Shown here piece by piece: positions 48,905-57,734 of a stretch of DNA of 64,000 nucleotides; position 1 is the stretch's first letter, and each line of letters starts with the position of its first letter. The stretch is from assembly GCA_002321895.1 (NCBI GenBank), contig DCMZ01000002.1, forward strand, positions 1 through 64,000. The letters run 5' to 3'. Under the pieces are notes generated by a model, which was not told the DNA's origin, did not search any database, and saw only the letters and a program-made list of their open reading frames with translations. Origin of the DNA: Bdellovibrionaceae bacterium UBA1609 (lineage in GTDB: Bacteria > Bdellovibrionota > Bdellovibrionia > Bdellovibrionales > UBA1609). The position numbers and the translations under genes are program-made.

Positions 48905-50113
48905 ATGAGCGCAAAAAAGAAGAAGAACAGCCTTGAAGACGAACTACTAGAAGACCTGATGGAAGATCAGGTGGATGTAGATTTGAATTCAGGCCATCCA
49001 GATGAAGTGAGTATTGGCGTGGATTTGTCAGACGATAGATCCATTTCGATATTTGATCGGAAAGTCTATACCGATTTTGATTCCGTTGTTCAGGATGGAG
49101 AGGAAGGCAATTCAGATTCTGAAGATAAAGTTTTACCGGAATACCTTGAGGGGCTAGTTGAAGAGAGTGCATCGAATATCGCACTCGAGTCTGATGACGA
49201 ACGGGTTTCCAAGGAAATCCAGGATAAAGACGATAAGACGGTGGCCTTGGACCAAAGTGATCAAGATGATGTCCGTACCGAGATGGCTAAGGCGATCGAA
49301 AAAAGAAAAAGGCTGAAAGAAGCCAGCACCACGATGCCAGTGGATAAACAAAACAAGAGTTTGTTTGGTAAAAAGCCGGATAAAGATAAAACAGCCCTAA
49401 TAGATTCTTCTGAACAGAAAGAAAAAAAGGGAGGATGGAAACTTCCAGAATTACCTAACATTAGAACAAGTGTTGGGCGAGCTCTGGGAGCTACCGAACT
49501 GGAGCCAAAATCACCCACCCAAGAGAAGTTAGCCCAAGCGGAAAACGTAAGGGTCGCTCAGGAGCGGATTTTAGAATTGGAAACCCTTGTTGAGCGTCTT
49601 CGAACTGAAAACGAAGAACTCATTGCCGCCGCTGAGATTTTGAGAAAGAGAACGGATCAGCTCATGGGTGAAAAGGAAAAGCTGGAATCGCATATAGAAG
49701 AGAATCGACACGTCTATGATGCGGAGAAGCGTCTGCACAAAGATGCAATGTCCGAGAAAAATAGAGAACTGTTTAGTCTGAAGGAAAAGATGGAGGGCAT
49801 GGAAGAGCGATTGGCAGCTAACATGCAAAAAGTGAGAGTGCGAGAGAGAGAGCTAGAGAATCGCTTAGAGTTGGTTAAGATGGAGAGCTCGGCCATAATT
49901 AGAAATAAAAATGAAATTATTTTAGATCTTAAAAGATCCATTGATCAGTTGAATATAGAATTGGAAAACTATCGAAGTAAGGGCATGGAGCTAAATCAGC
50001 AGATTAGCGGAAAAGAAGAAGTCCTTAAAAGAACAGTGAGGACGTTAAGGATTGCCTTAACGATGTTGGAAGGGGTAGAAGATACCTCTGGTAATAAACG
50101 CAAAGCGGAATAG
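48905..50113 (+). CDS. Acidic/coiled-coil protein, unknown function
   Basis: 402 residues, no signal peptide. Residues 1-120 are acidic (LEDELLEDLMEDQVDVD), 120-200 basic and mixed, and about 210-385 a long heptad coiled coil (RILELETLVERLRTENEEL, LKEKMEGMEERLAAN). Cytoplasmic, scaffold-like, as in the coiled-coil polarity proteins of Myxobacteria (AglZ/FrzS), but no receiver or FHA domain is attached, so the link is only a shape resemblance. The next gene follows after 8 bp. Confidence 0.75.
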   Translation: MSAKKKKNSLEDELLEDLMEDQVDVDLNSGHPDEVSIGVDLSDDRSISIFDRKVYTDFDSVVQDGEEGNSDSEDKVLPEYLEGLVEESASNIALESDDERVSKEIQDKDDKTVALDQSDQDDVRTEMAKAIEKRKRLKEASTTMPVDKQNKSLFGKKPDKDKTALIDSSEQKEKKGGWKLPELPNIRTSVGRALGATELEPKSPTQEKLAQAENVRVAQERILELETLVERLRTENEELIAAAEILRKRTDQLMGEKEKLESHIEENRHVYDAEKRLHKDAMSEKNRELFSLKEKMEGMEERLAANMQKVRVRERELENRLELVKMESSAIIRNKNEIILDLKRSIDQLNIELENYRSKGMELNQQISGKEEVLKRTVRTLRIALTMLEGVEDTSGNKRKAE

Positions 50114-50121
50114 AAACTTCA

Positions 50122-51204
50122 ATGAAAAAACTCAAGCTTGTTGTGAGTGACCTACATCTTGGCACGGGCAGAATCGACGAAGATTCTCGTATTAATACCC
50201 TCGAAGAATTCTATTTTGATGAAAAGTTTGTGGAGTTTCTTCACTATTATTCTACAGGGCAGTTTGAGACAGCTGATGTTGAACTCATCTTGAATGGAGA
50301 CATTCTAAACCTCCTTCAGGTGGACTATGATGGGTTCTATCTAACGGTGATTACTGAGCAGGTCAGTTTAAATAAGACCAAACGAATCGTAGAGGGCCAT
50401 CCTCGGTTTTTTAAAGCCCTCAAAGACTTTTTATCAAAGCCAAATAAATCGATCACCTATGTCGTGGGAAATCATGATCAAGGGGTGTTGTGGCCTGCCG
50501 TTCGCGAATATTTAAATGACTTTTTAGGTGCTAATATTCGGTTTAAAAATATAGTTTATTATTTCGATGGAGTGCATATCGAGCATGGACATATGCATGA
50601 AGCGGCCAATCGATTGAATCCCAAGAAGTTTTTTATTAAAAAAAATGTGCCGGAGCCAATACTCAATCTGCCATTTGGCTCGCATTTTTTTCTCGAATTT
50701 GTAATGCGAGTGAAGCAGGTTTATCCTCATATCGATAAGGTGCGCCCTTTTTATAAAATGATTCGCTGGACAGTTTTGAATGAGTTTCGGTTTGCCATGC
50801 GAACGTTTTGGCGTCTATTTAACTATTTTTTAAAATCTATTTTCAAAACAGATCCGCGTTTTGACTGGCCCTTCAAGAGACTTGTGCAGGTGATTTTGGA
50901 GAGTGCGGTTTTTCCGGACCTGACGGAGTCGGCTCGAAAGATTTTGAATGATGCTAGGGTTCATACCGTTATTTTTGGGCACACTCATGTTTATAACTAT
51001 CGTCAATTTGGAAATCGTGCTGAGTATTTTAATACCGGGACATGGACAGATATCACTTCATTAGATATTTCAACTCTTGGAAAAATCACTAAACTCACGT
51101 ATGTTCTCATTGAATATCCAGATCAGGAAGGGACACAGCCACAAGGGTTCCTGAAAGAATGGCATGGGTATCATAGAATTGAACAGGACGTGATGATCGT
51201 ATGA
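50122..51204 (+). CDS. Metallophosphoesterase (LpxH/YbbF-like)
   Basis: 360 residues. Motifs in order: VVSDLHLGTG (D10, H12), ILNGDILNLLQ, YVVGNHDQGV, VHIEHGHMHE and IFGHTHVYN. This is the calcineurin-like set of UDP-diacylglucosamine hydrolases and related enzymes, but the protein is longer than LpxH (240) with a helical insertion of about 100 residues between the fourth and fifth motifs. It has no signal peptide. Substrate not clear. Its stop overlaps the start of pgi (ATGA). Confidence 0.85.
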   Translation: MKKLKLVVSDLHLGTGRIDEDSRINTLEEFYFDEKFVEFLHYYSTGQFETADVELILNGDILNLLQVDYDGFYLTVITEQVSLNKTKRIVEGHPRFFKALKDFLSKPNKSITYVVGNHDQGVLWPAVREYLNDFLGANIRFKNIVYYFDGVHIEHGHMHEAANRLNPKKFFIKKNVPEPILNLPFGSHFFLEFVMRVKQVYPHIDKVRPFYKMIRWTVLNEFRFAMRTFWRLFNYFLKSIFKTDPRFDWPFKRLVQVILESAVFPDLTESARKILNDARVHTVIFGHTHVYNYRQFGNRAEYFNTGTWTDITSLDISTLGKITKLTYVLIEYPDQEGTQPQGFLKEWHGYHRIEQDVMIV

Positions 51205-52421
51205 TTAGTTTAAAATCTCCCGCATATGAACAAGAAATCGATAGACAGAAAATCCTAGGCCATTTACAGAATGTGCTTACGAGAAGTGATATTGGCTTCA
51301 AAGATGTGACCCACCGCGAAGATATCTGGAAGGCCTCTCAAGCGAGAGCGGACCAAGTGAAGGGTGATCTTACTGATTTAGCTTTGGTTGGAATTGGTGG
51401 AAGTCATCTGGGCGTGGAAGCGATTCACAATGCCCTTCATTTTGGCGACTTGCAGGTCACTTTCTTCGATAATTTAGATCCGATATATTTTAAGCGTAAA
51501 TGGAGTGGTTTAAACTCCATAGAAAACACTCATTGGGTGATCACTTCCAAGAGTGGGACGACTCTTGAAACTCTGGCTCTGGCTAATTTTATAGAGCAGT
51601 CTCTCAAGGCAGAAGGGCTTGATCTCGCTTCAAGATGTACTGTGATTACAGAATTTAAGTCGAATCCACTGTACACCTGGGCCAAAGCCGCAGGAGTGGA
51701 GGTTCTAGAATTATCTGAAGATATTGGCGGGCGGTTTTCTGTTTTAACTCCGGTTGGGGTTTTGCCCGCAGCCATTATGAATTTAGATATTGAGGGCCTT
51801 CGAAAAGGAGCGACATGGGCGCTGGCCAATGAAGATTTTGTCTGTGATTTGGCCATTCAATTTTTACATTCTCTGAAAGATGAAAAGTTTATTTCGATGA
51901 TGTGGATTTACAGCGATCAGCTGAATACTTTTGGCGAGTGGTGGCAGCAGCTATGGGCGGAATCTTTGAGCAAAAAAGTAAGTTTGTCCGGCGAACCAGG
52001 ACCTACAGTCTCAACACCAATAGCTTGTCGGGGGGCTAATGATCAGCATTCATTGCTTCAACAGGTCATAGAAGGTCAACGCGATAAGTTGGTGGGTTTT
52101 TTAACCGTTGTTGCAAATAATGATTACGGTGAAGCTATGCAGGGTGATTTATTTGGAGTCCAAAGTTTTTGCCTTGGAAAGAAGATGGGGCAAATCCTTA
52201 AAGCGGAAGCGGACGCCAATATGCAGGCCATGCGAAGTGGGGGTATACCAGCCTTCCATCTAGAGGTGGAAAAAGTGGATGAATCCGCCTTGGGTGCACT
52301 GTTTATGTCTTTTGAACTTTTGGTGGCTACCTTAGGTGAGGTCTTTCAAATTAATACCTTTGACCAACCTGGGGTGGAACAAGGCAAGGTCCTGACAAAA
52401 CAACTTTTGCAGCCCTCCTAA
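51201..52421 (+). CDS. pgi: Glucose-6-phosphate isomerase
   Basis: 406 residues, shorter than the E. coli enzyme (549), like the compact bacterial forms. VGIGGSHLGVEAIHNAL, ITSKSGTTLETLALANF, the GGRFSVLTPVG loop, and GANDQHSLLQQV with the catalytic His. It interconverts glucose-6-phosphate and fructose-6-phosphate. It is linked to the phosphoesterase gene by a 4-base overlap. The compact size suggests some terminal helices are missing, not the active site. Confidence 0.95.
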   Translation: MISLKSPAYEQEIDRQKILGHLQNVLTRSDIGFKDVTHREDIWKASQARADQVKGDLTDLALVGIGGSHLGVEAIHNALHFGDLQVTFFDNLDPIYFKRKWSGLNSIENTHWVITSKSGTTLETLALANFIEQSLKAEGLDLASRCTVITEFKSNPLYTWAKAAGVEVLELSEDIGGRFSVLTPVGVLPAAIMNLDIEGLRKGATWALANEDFVCDLAIQFLHSLKDEKFISMMWIYSDQLNTFGEWWQQLWAESLSKKVSLSGEPGPTVSTPIACRGANDQHSLLQQVIEGQRDKLVGFLTVVANNDYGEAMQGDLFGVQSFCLGKKMGQILKAEADANMQAMRSGGIPAFHLEVEKVDESALGALFMSFELLVATLGEVFQINTFDQPGVEQGKVLTKQLLQPS

Positions 52422-52483
52422 CGGCAGAGTCATTTTGGGAATTGGGTTGTATAGGAGCCCCGATTCTATTAAAATTTTCTATT

Positions 52484-53407
52484 ATGAGCATGGATGACGA
52501 AGACACCTTAGACAAAACCAGTGTGATGACAAGTGACACTTTTCGAGTGCGTTTAGCTCAGGCTGGGCAAAGTCCGCCGTGCTTGGTTTTGTTAGTGGGA
52601 CCCGCTAATCAGGTGGGTAGACAGTGGCCTCTCGAGGATACGGATAGAGTGATTGGGCGTGCTCATGAAGCTCATGTTTGTATCGAAGATAAGAGTGTTT
52701 CAAAAGCTCATGCTAAGCTTCAGATGGTTGGTGGGGATGTCTCAATCATGGACTTAGAGTCCACCAATAATACGGTTGTAAACGGAGAAATGTTGAATCC
52801 GTTAAGACCTTTAGTTCTTAAGAATAACGATCAGATTAAATTAGGAAATGTGATTTTAAAGTTCCTTGAAGAGGGCAATATTGAGACCGTTTCTGTGGCT
52901 CAAACATTTGACCGAGGTCAGATGGATGCGCTGACTGAAATCTACAATAAAGGGGCTTTGATGGCGCGAGCTCCGGAGTCTTTCAACAAGTCCAGTTTGT
53001 TGGGAGTGCCTTATTGTATTATCACATTTGATATTGATCACTTTAAGCAGGTGAACGATACCCATGGGCATGCTGCCGGAGATTATATTCTGCAAGAGCT
53101 AGCGAATGTGGTTAAGAGCAAATTGATTCGGGAGAATGACTTTTTTGCCAGATCAGGTGGAGAAGAGTTTACTTTATTGTTACTAGGGACTCCTTTTGAG
53201 CGAGCCCAAGAAATCTCTGAGCGATTAAGAGAAACCATAGAGTCTCACGACTTTATTTTTGAAGCCGTTCAGATTCCGATAACCATTTCCGTTGGTGTTT
53301 CCAGTAAGCGTGATGACGATTCGGGTTGGGAAACCATTTTTGATCGTGCGGATAAAGCACTTTATAAATCCAAAGAGGGTGGCCGAAATCGTGTCACTGC
53401 CGATTAA
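52484..53407 (+). CDS. dgcB: FHA-GGDEF diguanylate cyclase, DgcB-like
   Basis: 307 residues from ATG 52484 (upstream frame to 52442 has no SD). An N-terminal tail rich in Asp/Thr (DDEDTLDKTSVMTSD, residues 3-17) precedes an FHA domain (about 40-125: RVIGRAHEAHV, KSVSKAHAKLQ, ESTNNTVVNG). A GGDEF domain follows (about 140-305) with RSGGEEFTLLL, the active G-G-E-E-F form, and DIDHFKQVNDTHGHAAGD. It makes c-di-GMP. In Bdellovibrio, DgcB (Bd0742 as I recall) has this layout, its phosphorylated tail binding the FHA, and acts in prey invasion. An ECF sigma gene follows, as next to bd0742. Confidence 0.85.
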   Translation: MSMDDEDTLDKTSVMTSDTFRVRLAQAGQSPPCLVLLVGPANQVGRQWPLEDTDRVIGRAHEAHVCIEDKSVSKAHAKLQMVGGDVSIMDLESTNNTVVNGEMLNPLRPLVLKNNDQIKLGNVILKFLEEGNIETVSVAQTFDRGQMDALTEIYNKGALMARAPESFNKSSLLGVPYCIITFDIDHFKQVNDTHGHAAGDYILQELANVVKSKLIRENDFFARSGGEEFTLLLLGTPFERAQEISERLRETIESHDFIFEAVQIPITISVGVSSKRDDDSGWETIFDRADKALYKSKEGGRNRVTAD

Positions 53408-53732
53408 ACGTTTAAGATGACACGGTGTCGCTTTGACATCTTTAGTACCTTTTTGTCCACCAAAATGTCACTGGGCAAAGGTACTGTATAAAATTCCTGT
53501 AAATCTCCTGTACATCATTTGCTTTGTATTTCTAGATACTTAGTTTCAATGGGCGAGTTTTTTCATCATCCATAAATCTTATTGAATGTGGCTCAGCAAG
53601 TTGGCCCCTATATTGCTCAATAAGTAAGCGAGAGGAGGAGGGATCGTTCCACCTTATAAGTATAATAAAGATCCTTTCTAGCATCCGAGATTGAACAGCC
53701 CAAGTTAACTGTCCAAAACAAAGGGGGTTCTG
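53408..53732 (+). other. 325-bp intergenic region before the sigma-factor gene
   Basis: It contains the 53444-53485 hairpin, an orphan SD-like run AGAGGAGGAGGGA at 53631-53643 with no start in range, and TATAAT at 53661-53666 as a possible -10 without a recognisable -35. A leader of about 60 bases would then precede the sigma gene. Nothing else is supportable. Confidence 0.5.
53444..53485 (+). other. Long hairpin after the dgcB-like gene
   Basis: AGTACCTTT and AAAGGTACT pair perfectly, a TT bulge follows, then GTCCA/TGGGC pair (one G-T), loop 12 bases. No T-run follows on the plus strand, so it is not a plain terminator; it could be an operator or a structured leader or 3' end. Confidence 0.5.
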
Positions 53733-54383
53733 ATGCAGTCAATAGTAGATAAAGTAAACCTTACGGACGTCACTAGCGGTACATCCGACTATAAATCCTT
53801 CGACGATGATGTCCTCGTAGACGGAGTTCGTAATGGGAATTCCGAATACTACGCTGAGTTGGTAAGTCGTCATAGAAAGGCGCTCGTTAGATTCGTCGTG
53901 CGCATCACAAAAGATTCACAATTGGCCGAAGATGTTGTGCAGGATGCACTTATAAAAGCCTATACCAAGATTCATATGTTTCGAGGGCAATCCACATTCA
54001 AAAGTTGGCTTTACAGAATAACTGTAAATACAGCGAAGAATAAACTACGTAAGCGCAAGCGTGAAACTGTAGATGTGGATAACGTGCAAATGACTACGGA
54101 ATCCACCAGTGAAAATGATCTCTTTATGGAGGATTTGAGAAGTCATATTTCGACTCTTGTAGAAGACCTTCCTCAAAAGCAAAGACTTGCATTGATTTTG
54201 AGAATCTTCGAAGACTTGAGTTTTAAAGAGATCGCAAAAATTATGGACTGTCCTTACGATACGGCCAAAGCCAATTACCGTCATGCTGTAATTAAATTGA
54301 AGGGTCGTTTGCAGAAATCTAATTTCATTATCGGCTGGCGAGAAGTGGACGAAACTCGCCAATCCGACCTCATCGTAGGGTAA
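53733..54383 (+). CDS. ECF-type RNA polymerase sigma factor
   Basis: 216 residues. Sigma2 region: AEDVVQDALIKAYTKIHMF and FKSWLYRITVNTAKNKLRKR (DNA melting). Sigma4 region: LPQKQRLALILRIFEDLSFK, then IAKIMDCPYDTAKANYR, a helix-turn-helix. A linker of about 30 residues between and an N-terminal extension of about 25 residues occur. No anti-sigma gene lies beside it. It sits directly downstream of the DgcB-like gene; as I recall, Bd0743 in HD100 is such an ECF factor. GGGGG precedes the ATG. Confidence 0.92.
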   Translation: MQSIVDKVNLTDVTSGTSDYKSFDDDVLVDGVRNGNSEYYAELVSRHRKALVRFVVRITKDSQLAEDVVQDALIKAYTKIHMFRGQSTFKSWLYRITVNTAKNKLRKRKRETVDVDNVQMTTESTSENDLFMEDLRSHISTLVEDLPQKQRLALILRIFEDLSFKEIAKIMDCPYDTAKANYRHAVIKLKGRLQKSNFIIGWREVDETRQSDLIVG

Positions 54384-54434
54384 TCATTTAAAGTCAAAAC
54401 GGAAGATAGTTACAAGACAGCAGCAACGATAAGT

Positions 54435-55475
54435 TCAATTTACAAACTGTTTCAATGTTTTTTCAGGATCGTCTACATCTTCGAGAGTTTTTGCAAACTC
54501 GATGAGTTTTTCAAAATCGCTGCCTAATTTAATATAGGCCTTTTCAAAATCAGATAGATCATAAACATAGGTTTTTAGCGAAAGCAGTTTGGCGTTATTG
54601 AGAGGCTCATCTAAAAAGCGTTTATACTTAATAATTCTAGTTTTAACTAATACATCTGTTTTTAGGCGATTTTTAATTTCAAGAAGTCGGTCTTCCTTCA
54701 TCTTTTTATCGATACGACCTTTATGGGATTCGTACCACTTTTTAAGATCGTCGATCTCTTTACTTAAAAAGGCAGAAAAGATTTTTTCGTCATGATTAAT
54801 GTCTTTAATGCGAGCTAAAGTTTTAGAGTTCTCGCCCTCTTTTTTCAGGTAAAAGAGTTCGGCCCCTTTGTTGCCTATGAAGGTGGCCAACCGCTCATTG
54901 AAATCCGCATGATCCTTAATAAACAAAGTGGCATGAACAGTTTCATGTATGATCACATTCACTAAGTCATAGTCAGAGTATCGAGTCATGCTGGAGAGAA
55001 TGGGGTCATCAAACCATCCCAATGTACTGTAGGCACCGGCTCCTCTGACATAAGTATCATATTCATTGGGGTCAAATGTTTTGGCCTCAACATGAGCTTC
55101 TTCGGGAGTTTTATATCCCTTGTAGGGAACGGCCCCTACAAACGGAAATTTCCAACGATAGGTTTTAAGTTCATACACGGGGGCCGCTGAAAGAACATAA
55201 GAGACATAGTCTCGTTCTAATTGAACAAACTCTTGATAGTTGTTGGTTTCTTCAAGCTTTAAAATGTCTTCGGAAAAGGCACTGGCTTCTTGTGCCAGGA
55301 GAAGTTTTGCTTTTGTCTTTTCTGGAAGGCTAGGATCTTTGAGGGCTTCGGAAATGGGGACTCGTTGATTCATCAGATGCAAATGGTTGTAAGCCGTTTT
55401 GGCAAGATAGGGCAGCTGACATGAAGCCAGCATTGTGAGTGAAAAAACAAGAAGTATCGCTTTTAGAACATCCAT
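54435..55475 (-). CDS. Putative zinc aminopeptidase lipoprotein (DUF2265-type)
   Basis: 346 residues. Signal ends LTMLASC (C19). The central NVIIHETVHATLF holds an HExxH zinc motif (H-E-T-V-H), with a further Glu likely in FNERLATFIGNKGAE. The surrounding helices match the putative predicted aminopeptidase family. It would be a lipid-anchored periplasmic peptidase. It overlaps the outer-membrane barrel gene by 13 bp on the same strand, so the two share a transcript. Confidence 0.83.
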   Translation of the reverse strand: MDVLKAILLVFSLTMLASCQLPYLAKTAYNHLHLMNQRVPISEALKDPSLPEKTKAKLLLAQEASAFSEDILKLEETNNYQEFVQLERDYVSYVLSAAPVYELKTYRWKFPFVGAVPYKGYKTPEEAHVEAKTFDPNEYDTYVRGAGAYSTLGWFDDPILSSMTRYSDYDLVNVIIHETVHATLFIKDHADFNERLATFIGNKGAELFYLKKEGENSKTLARIKDINHDEKIFSAFLSKEIDDLKKWYESHKGRIDKKMKEDRLLEIKNRLKTDVLVKTRIIKYKRFLDEPLNNAKLLSLKTYVYDLSDFEKAYIKLGSDFEKLIEFAKTLEDVDDPEKTLKQFVN

Positions 55476-56047
55476 GAAATACCAACGCGTCCAGCATAAT
55501 CCACGGTCTCAGGATCGTCACTGTCGTCGTTGATGGGACTGGCCCAAGCATCCACTCCCATCTTCAAGGAAAAGGTTTGAGTGAATCGAATCCTCATGCC
55601 CACTCCCGCACTGGGAGCTATCCCTGATTGGCTTCCGGTTTCCGCTTCGGTGCCACCAGCAGGGTCGAGTAAAAAGACTTTGTCGATGTGGGCAGCTCCC
55701 ACTTTTACAAAAGGTTGAAAGGCGGCTTTTCTCTCAGCAAAACTTAATACAAAGTCCACTCCTATGAGTTCAAACTCAGTGGTTGCGACTGTGCTTTCCG
55801 TATCTCCGGTGAGGCGAAAGCTTTGTTTTGATTCCCCCTTGGTATAACTGAGTTCAAGCGCAGACATTTCCCAGAAATAGTAGGATATGGAACCTGTATA
55901 CGATAGAGAGTTCGTAAAATTGTTGGAGTCGATTTTTTGGTTTCTGTAATTCGTAGATAATGAGAGCTCTGTGACACCGGCCAATGAGCCATAGGAAAAC
56001 AGAGTGACAGAGAAGAAAACAAGCAGAGTTGGTAGAAAATGTCTCAT
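55463..56047 (-). CDS. Outer-membrane beta-barrel protein
   Basis: 194 residues with signal peptide ending GSLAG-VT. Alternating strands (TELSLSTNYRN, YTGSISYYFWEMSALELSY) and the closing motif VDYAGRVGISWMF with a terminal Phe fit an eight-stranded OmpA-type barrel. No periplasmic domain is attached. It is directly followed by the peptidase gene (13 bp overlap). Confidence 0.82.
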   Translation of the reverse strand: MRHFLPTLLVFFSVTLFSYGSLAGVTELSLSTNYRNQKIDSNNFTNSLSYTGSISYYFWEMSALELSYTKGESKQSFRLTGDTESTVATTEFELIGVDFVLSFAERKAAFQPFVKVGAAHIDKVFLLDPAGGTEAETGSQSGIAPSAGVGMRIRFTQTFSLKMGVDAWASPINDDSDDPETVDYAGRVGISWMF

Positions 56048-56098
56048 ACTTATATTATAGCGAATCCCAACTCAACTTACCTTTACTACTCTTAGAAT

Positions 56099-56935
56099 CT
56101 AAGGATTTCTCACGTATGGTCTAGGCGCTAACTGGACATTGAAACTGTAGTAGATGCGTATTAGACCATCGTCCCCAATCATTCCTTCGGGAGGGTTCAA
56201 AATAGGGCTAATTTCTTCGAAACTTTGCAACGCTGCTTCGTCTAGTCCTTTTGAGTCACTGGCTCTGACTAATATTATATCTTTTAGGAAACCAGCAGAA
56301 TCGAGTATCACTTCGATCTCTGTATATTGAGTGGTGTGGCTGAGGGATCTTAGGTCGGTCGGCGACAGAAGAGCCACGGATCTTCGAATTCGGTTGACCC
56401 ATCTCGGTCTCAACTGGGATTTTATGCGTTCAAAGTAGGTGTAATAGGTAAATTGATCCGCATTTAATGCGGTAGCAGAACCAATCTTTACATTGGGGAT
56501 GTAATCGGAAGAGGTGGAAAATCCCGAAACTCTCTGTGGGTTTAATGGTGATGGCGATAGCTTTCTTCCGGGCCCACGATTTCGTTTAGATTTTTCCTGG
56601 GGGGTACTTCTTTGGCTTGGTGTCGGAGATCTGTTCACCGTCTTGTTTGCCGTTCTAGAGGCTACTGACTCTTCGCTCACTCTTAAGTTTTTCTTAGAGA
56701 GTCGAGTGACCGCCTTCTGCAGCTGATTTACTTTTTCTTCCAGTTGCTCCAAATCTGAGACAACCTGTTTTTTCTCAATTTTCTTTTGAGGAGCTTGTGT
56801 GTAAACCACTTCAATGTCTTGAGGTGAGGTCTGGGGAAAAGCTTTACCAAAATGTTGTGATCCTAGCCCCAACAAAATATGTATGGCAATACTTAATAAT
56901 ATCGTAAACACCAGTAATGATTGATCTTTTTCCAT
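56099..56935 (-). CDS. TonB-family energy-transduction protein
   Basis: 278 residues. One N-terminal membrane helix (about 8-26), then a coiled-coil and Ser/Pro/Arg-rich linker (about 60-145), and a TonB-like C-terminal domain (about 165-270) with YTEIEVILDSAGFLKDIILV and DEAALQSFEEISPILNPPEG ending in strands. It would span the periplasm and touch outer-membrane partners. No ExbBD genes lie beside it; the MotAB pair at 27 kb is the only visible stator type. Related in general form to the AgmX-like protein at 31 kb. Confidence 0.85.
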   Translation of the reverse strand: MEKDQSLLVFTILLSIAIHILLGLGSQHFGKAFPQTSPQDIEVVYTQAPQKKIEKKQVVSDLEQLEEKVNQLQKAVTRLSKKNLRVSEESVASRTANKTVNRSPTPSQRSTPQEKSKRNRGPGRKLSPSPLNPQRVSGFSTSSDYIPNVKIGSATALNADQFTYYTYFERIKSQLRPRWVNRIRRSVALLSPTDLRSLSHTTQYTEIEVILDSAGFLKDIILVRASDSKGLDEAALQSFEEISPILNPPEGMIGDDGLIRIYYSFNVQLAPRPYVRNP

Positions 56936-57027
56936 TTTCTCCCAATCCAGGGTTCAAATATAGCAAAACAAATGGTTAAAGTTGAGACACATTTGACCGA
57001 TAGGCAATATATCCGGGGGGATACTAT

Positions 57028-57555
57028 ATGTCTCAAAATAATAATGTCATAGATTTTCAAAAGCATTTGAAGAACCGTCAAGCTGAGCCTGCTGTAGATA
57101 AAGCTAAAAAATCCACGGCTGATGTGGTCAACATGACGGAAAGGCGTTCCGAGATTTTAAAAGAAGAGCGTCGTCAGGTGAAGCGTACAATTCTTACTGA
57201 GTTTATTGGCGCATCGGTAGTTGTACCTCAAAAAGGTCTAATGAAAGTGGCTTTATATGATATCTCCGATCAAGGTATTTCCTTTGATATGGAAGGAGAC
57301 TCTGGTCATTTTAAAGTGGGTGAAGAGGTCGCTATGCGTGTTTACCTCAACCATCAAACCTTCTTTCCGTTTTCCATCGTCCTTAAGAATGTTCAAGAGG
57401 TGGATGAAGAAGCTGTATACCGCCATGGTGGACAATTTGTGCAAGGCACTTTAAATGATGAAGCTTTACATCATTTTGTGAAGTTCATTGAGACGGTAAG
57501 CGCTAGTTTAAGAACCGATAGTGGGGACATTATGGTCTCCAACCTCAATAAATAG
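57028..57555 (+). CDS. PilZ-domain c-di-GMP effector
   Basis: 175 residues. N-terminal 45 residues are polar. The PilZ domain starts with ERRQVKRTIL (R-x3-R motif) and has YDISDQGISF (D-x-S-x-x-G), both needed to bind c-di-GMP, so binding looks intact. A GGVRH-like region (RHGGQFVQGTL) follows. No enzyme domain is attached. It is a likely target of c-di-GMP made by the FHA-GGDEF protein 4 kb upstream. GGGGGG precedes the ATG. Confidence 0.88.
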   Translation: MSQNNNVIDFQKHLKNRQAEPAVDKAKKSTADVVNMTERRSEILKEERRQVKRTILTEFIGASVVVPQKGLMKVALYDISDQGISFDMEGDSGHFKVGEEVAMRVYLNHQTFFPFSIVLKNVQEVDEEAVYRHGGQFVQGTLNDEALHHFVKFIETVSASLRTDSGDIMVSNLNK

Positions 57556-57580
57556 ATCTCTATTGCAATTTAGTTTTTTT

Positions 57581-57610
57581 AAAGACCCTTTTTTGAAGGG
57601 TCTTTTTTTT
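57581..57610 (+). terminator. Terminator after the PilZ gene
   Basis: AAAGACCCTT pairs with AAGGGTCTTT (10 bp, loop TTTTG) followed by T to 57610. Confidence 0.9.
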
Positions 57611-57628
57611 GGTTCTTGTCGCGCCGAA

Positions 57629-57658
57629 TTGAAACTCGACCTTTTTACTGGTCATAAT
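57629..57658 (+). promoter_or_regulatory. Probable sigma-70 promoter of the PIN-PhoH gene
   Basis: TTGAAA (57629-57634, 5 of 6) and CATAAT (57653-57658, 5 of 6) are 18 bases apart, directly after the PilZ terminator. About 75 bases separate it from the ATG. Confidence 0.6.
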
Positions 57659-57734
57659 AAGCGGTTAAGGAGAGAATATTTTATCTAGGGCTAGTTCTTT
57701 GGCCTTTGGGTGGATAAGGATTCTAGGAGGGTGA

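Noticed and set aside
53433..53470. TTGACA at 53433 as the sigma gene promoter
   Set aside because: No -10 hexamer lies 16-18 bases downstream, and it is 300 bases from the gene.
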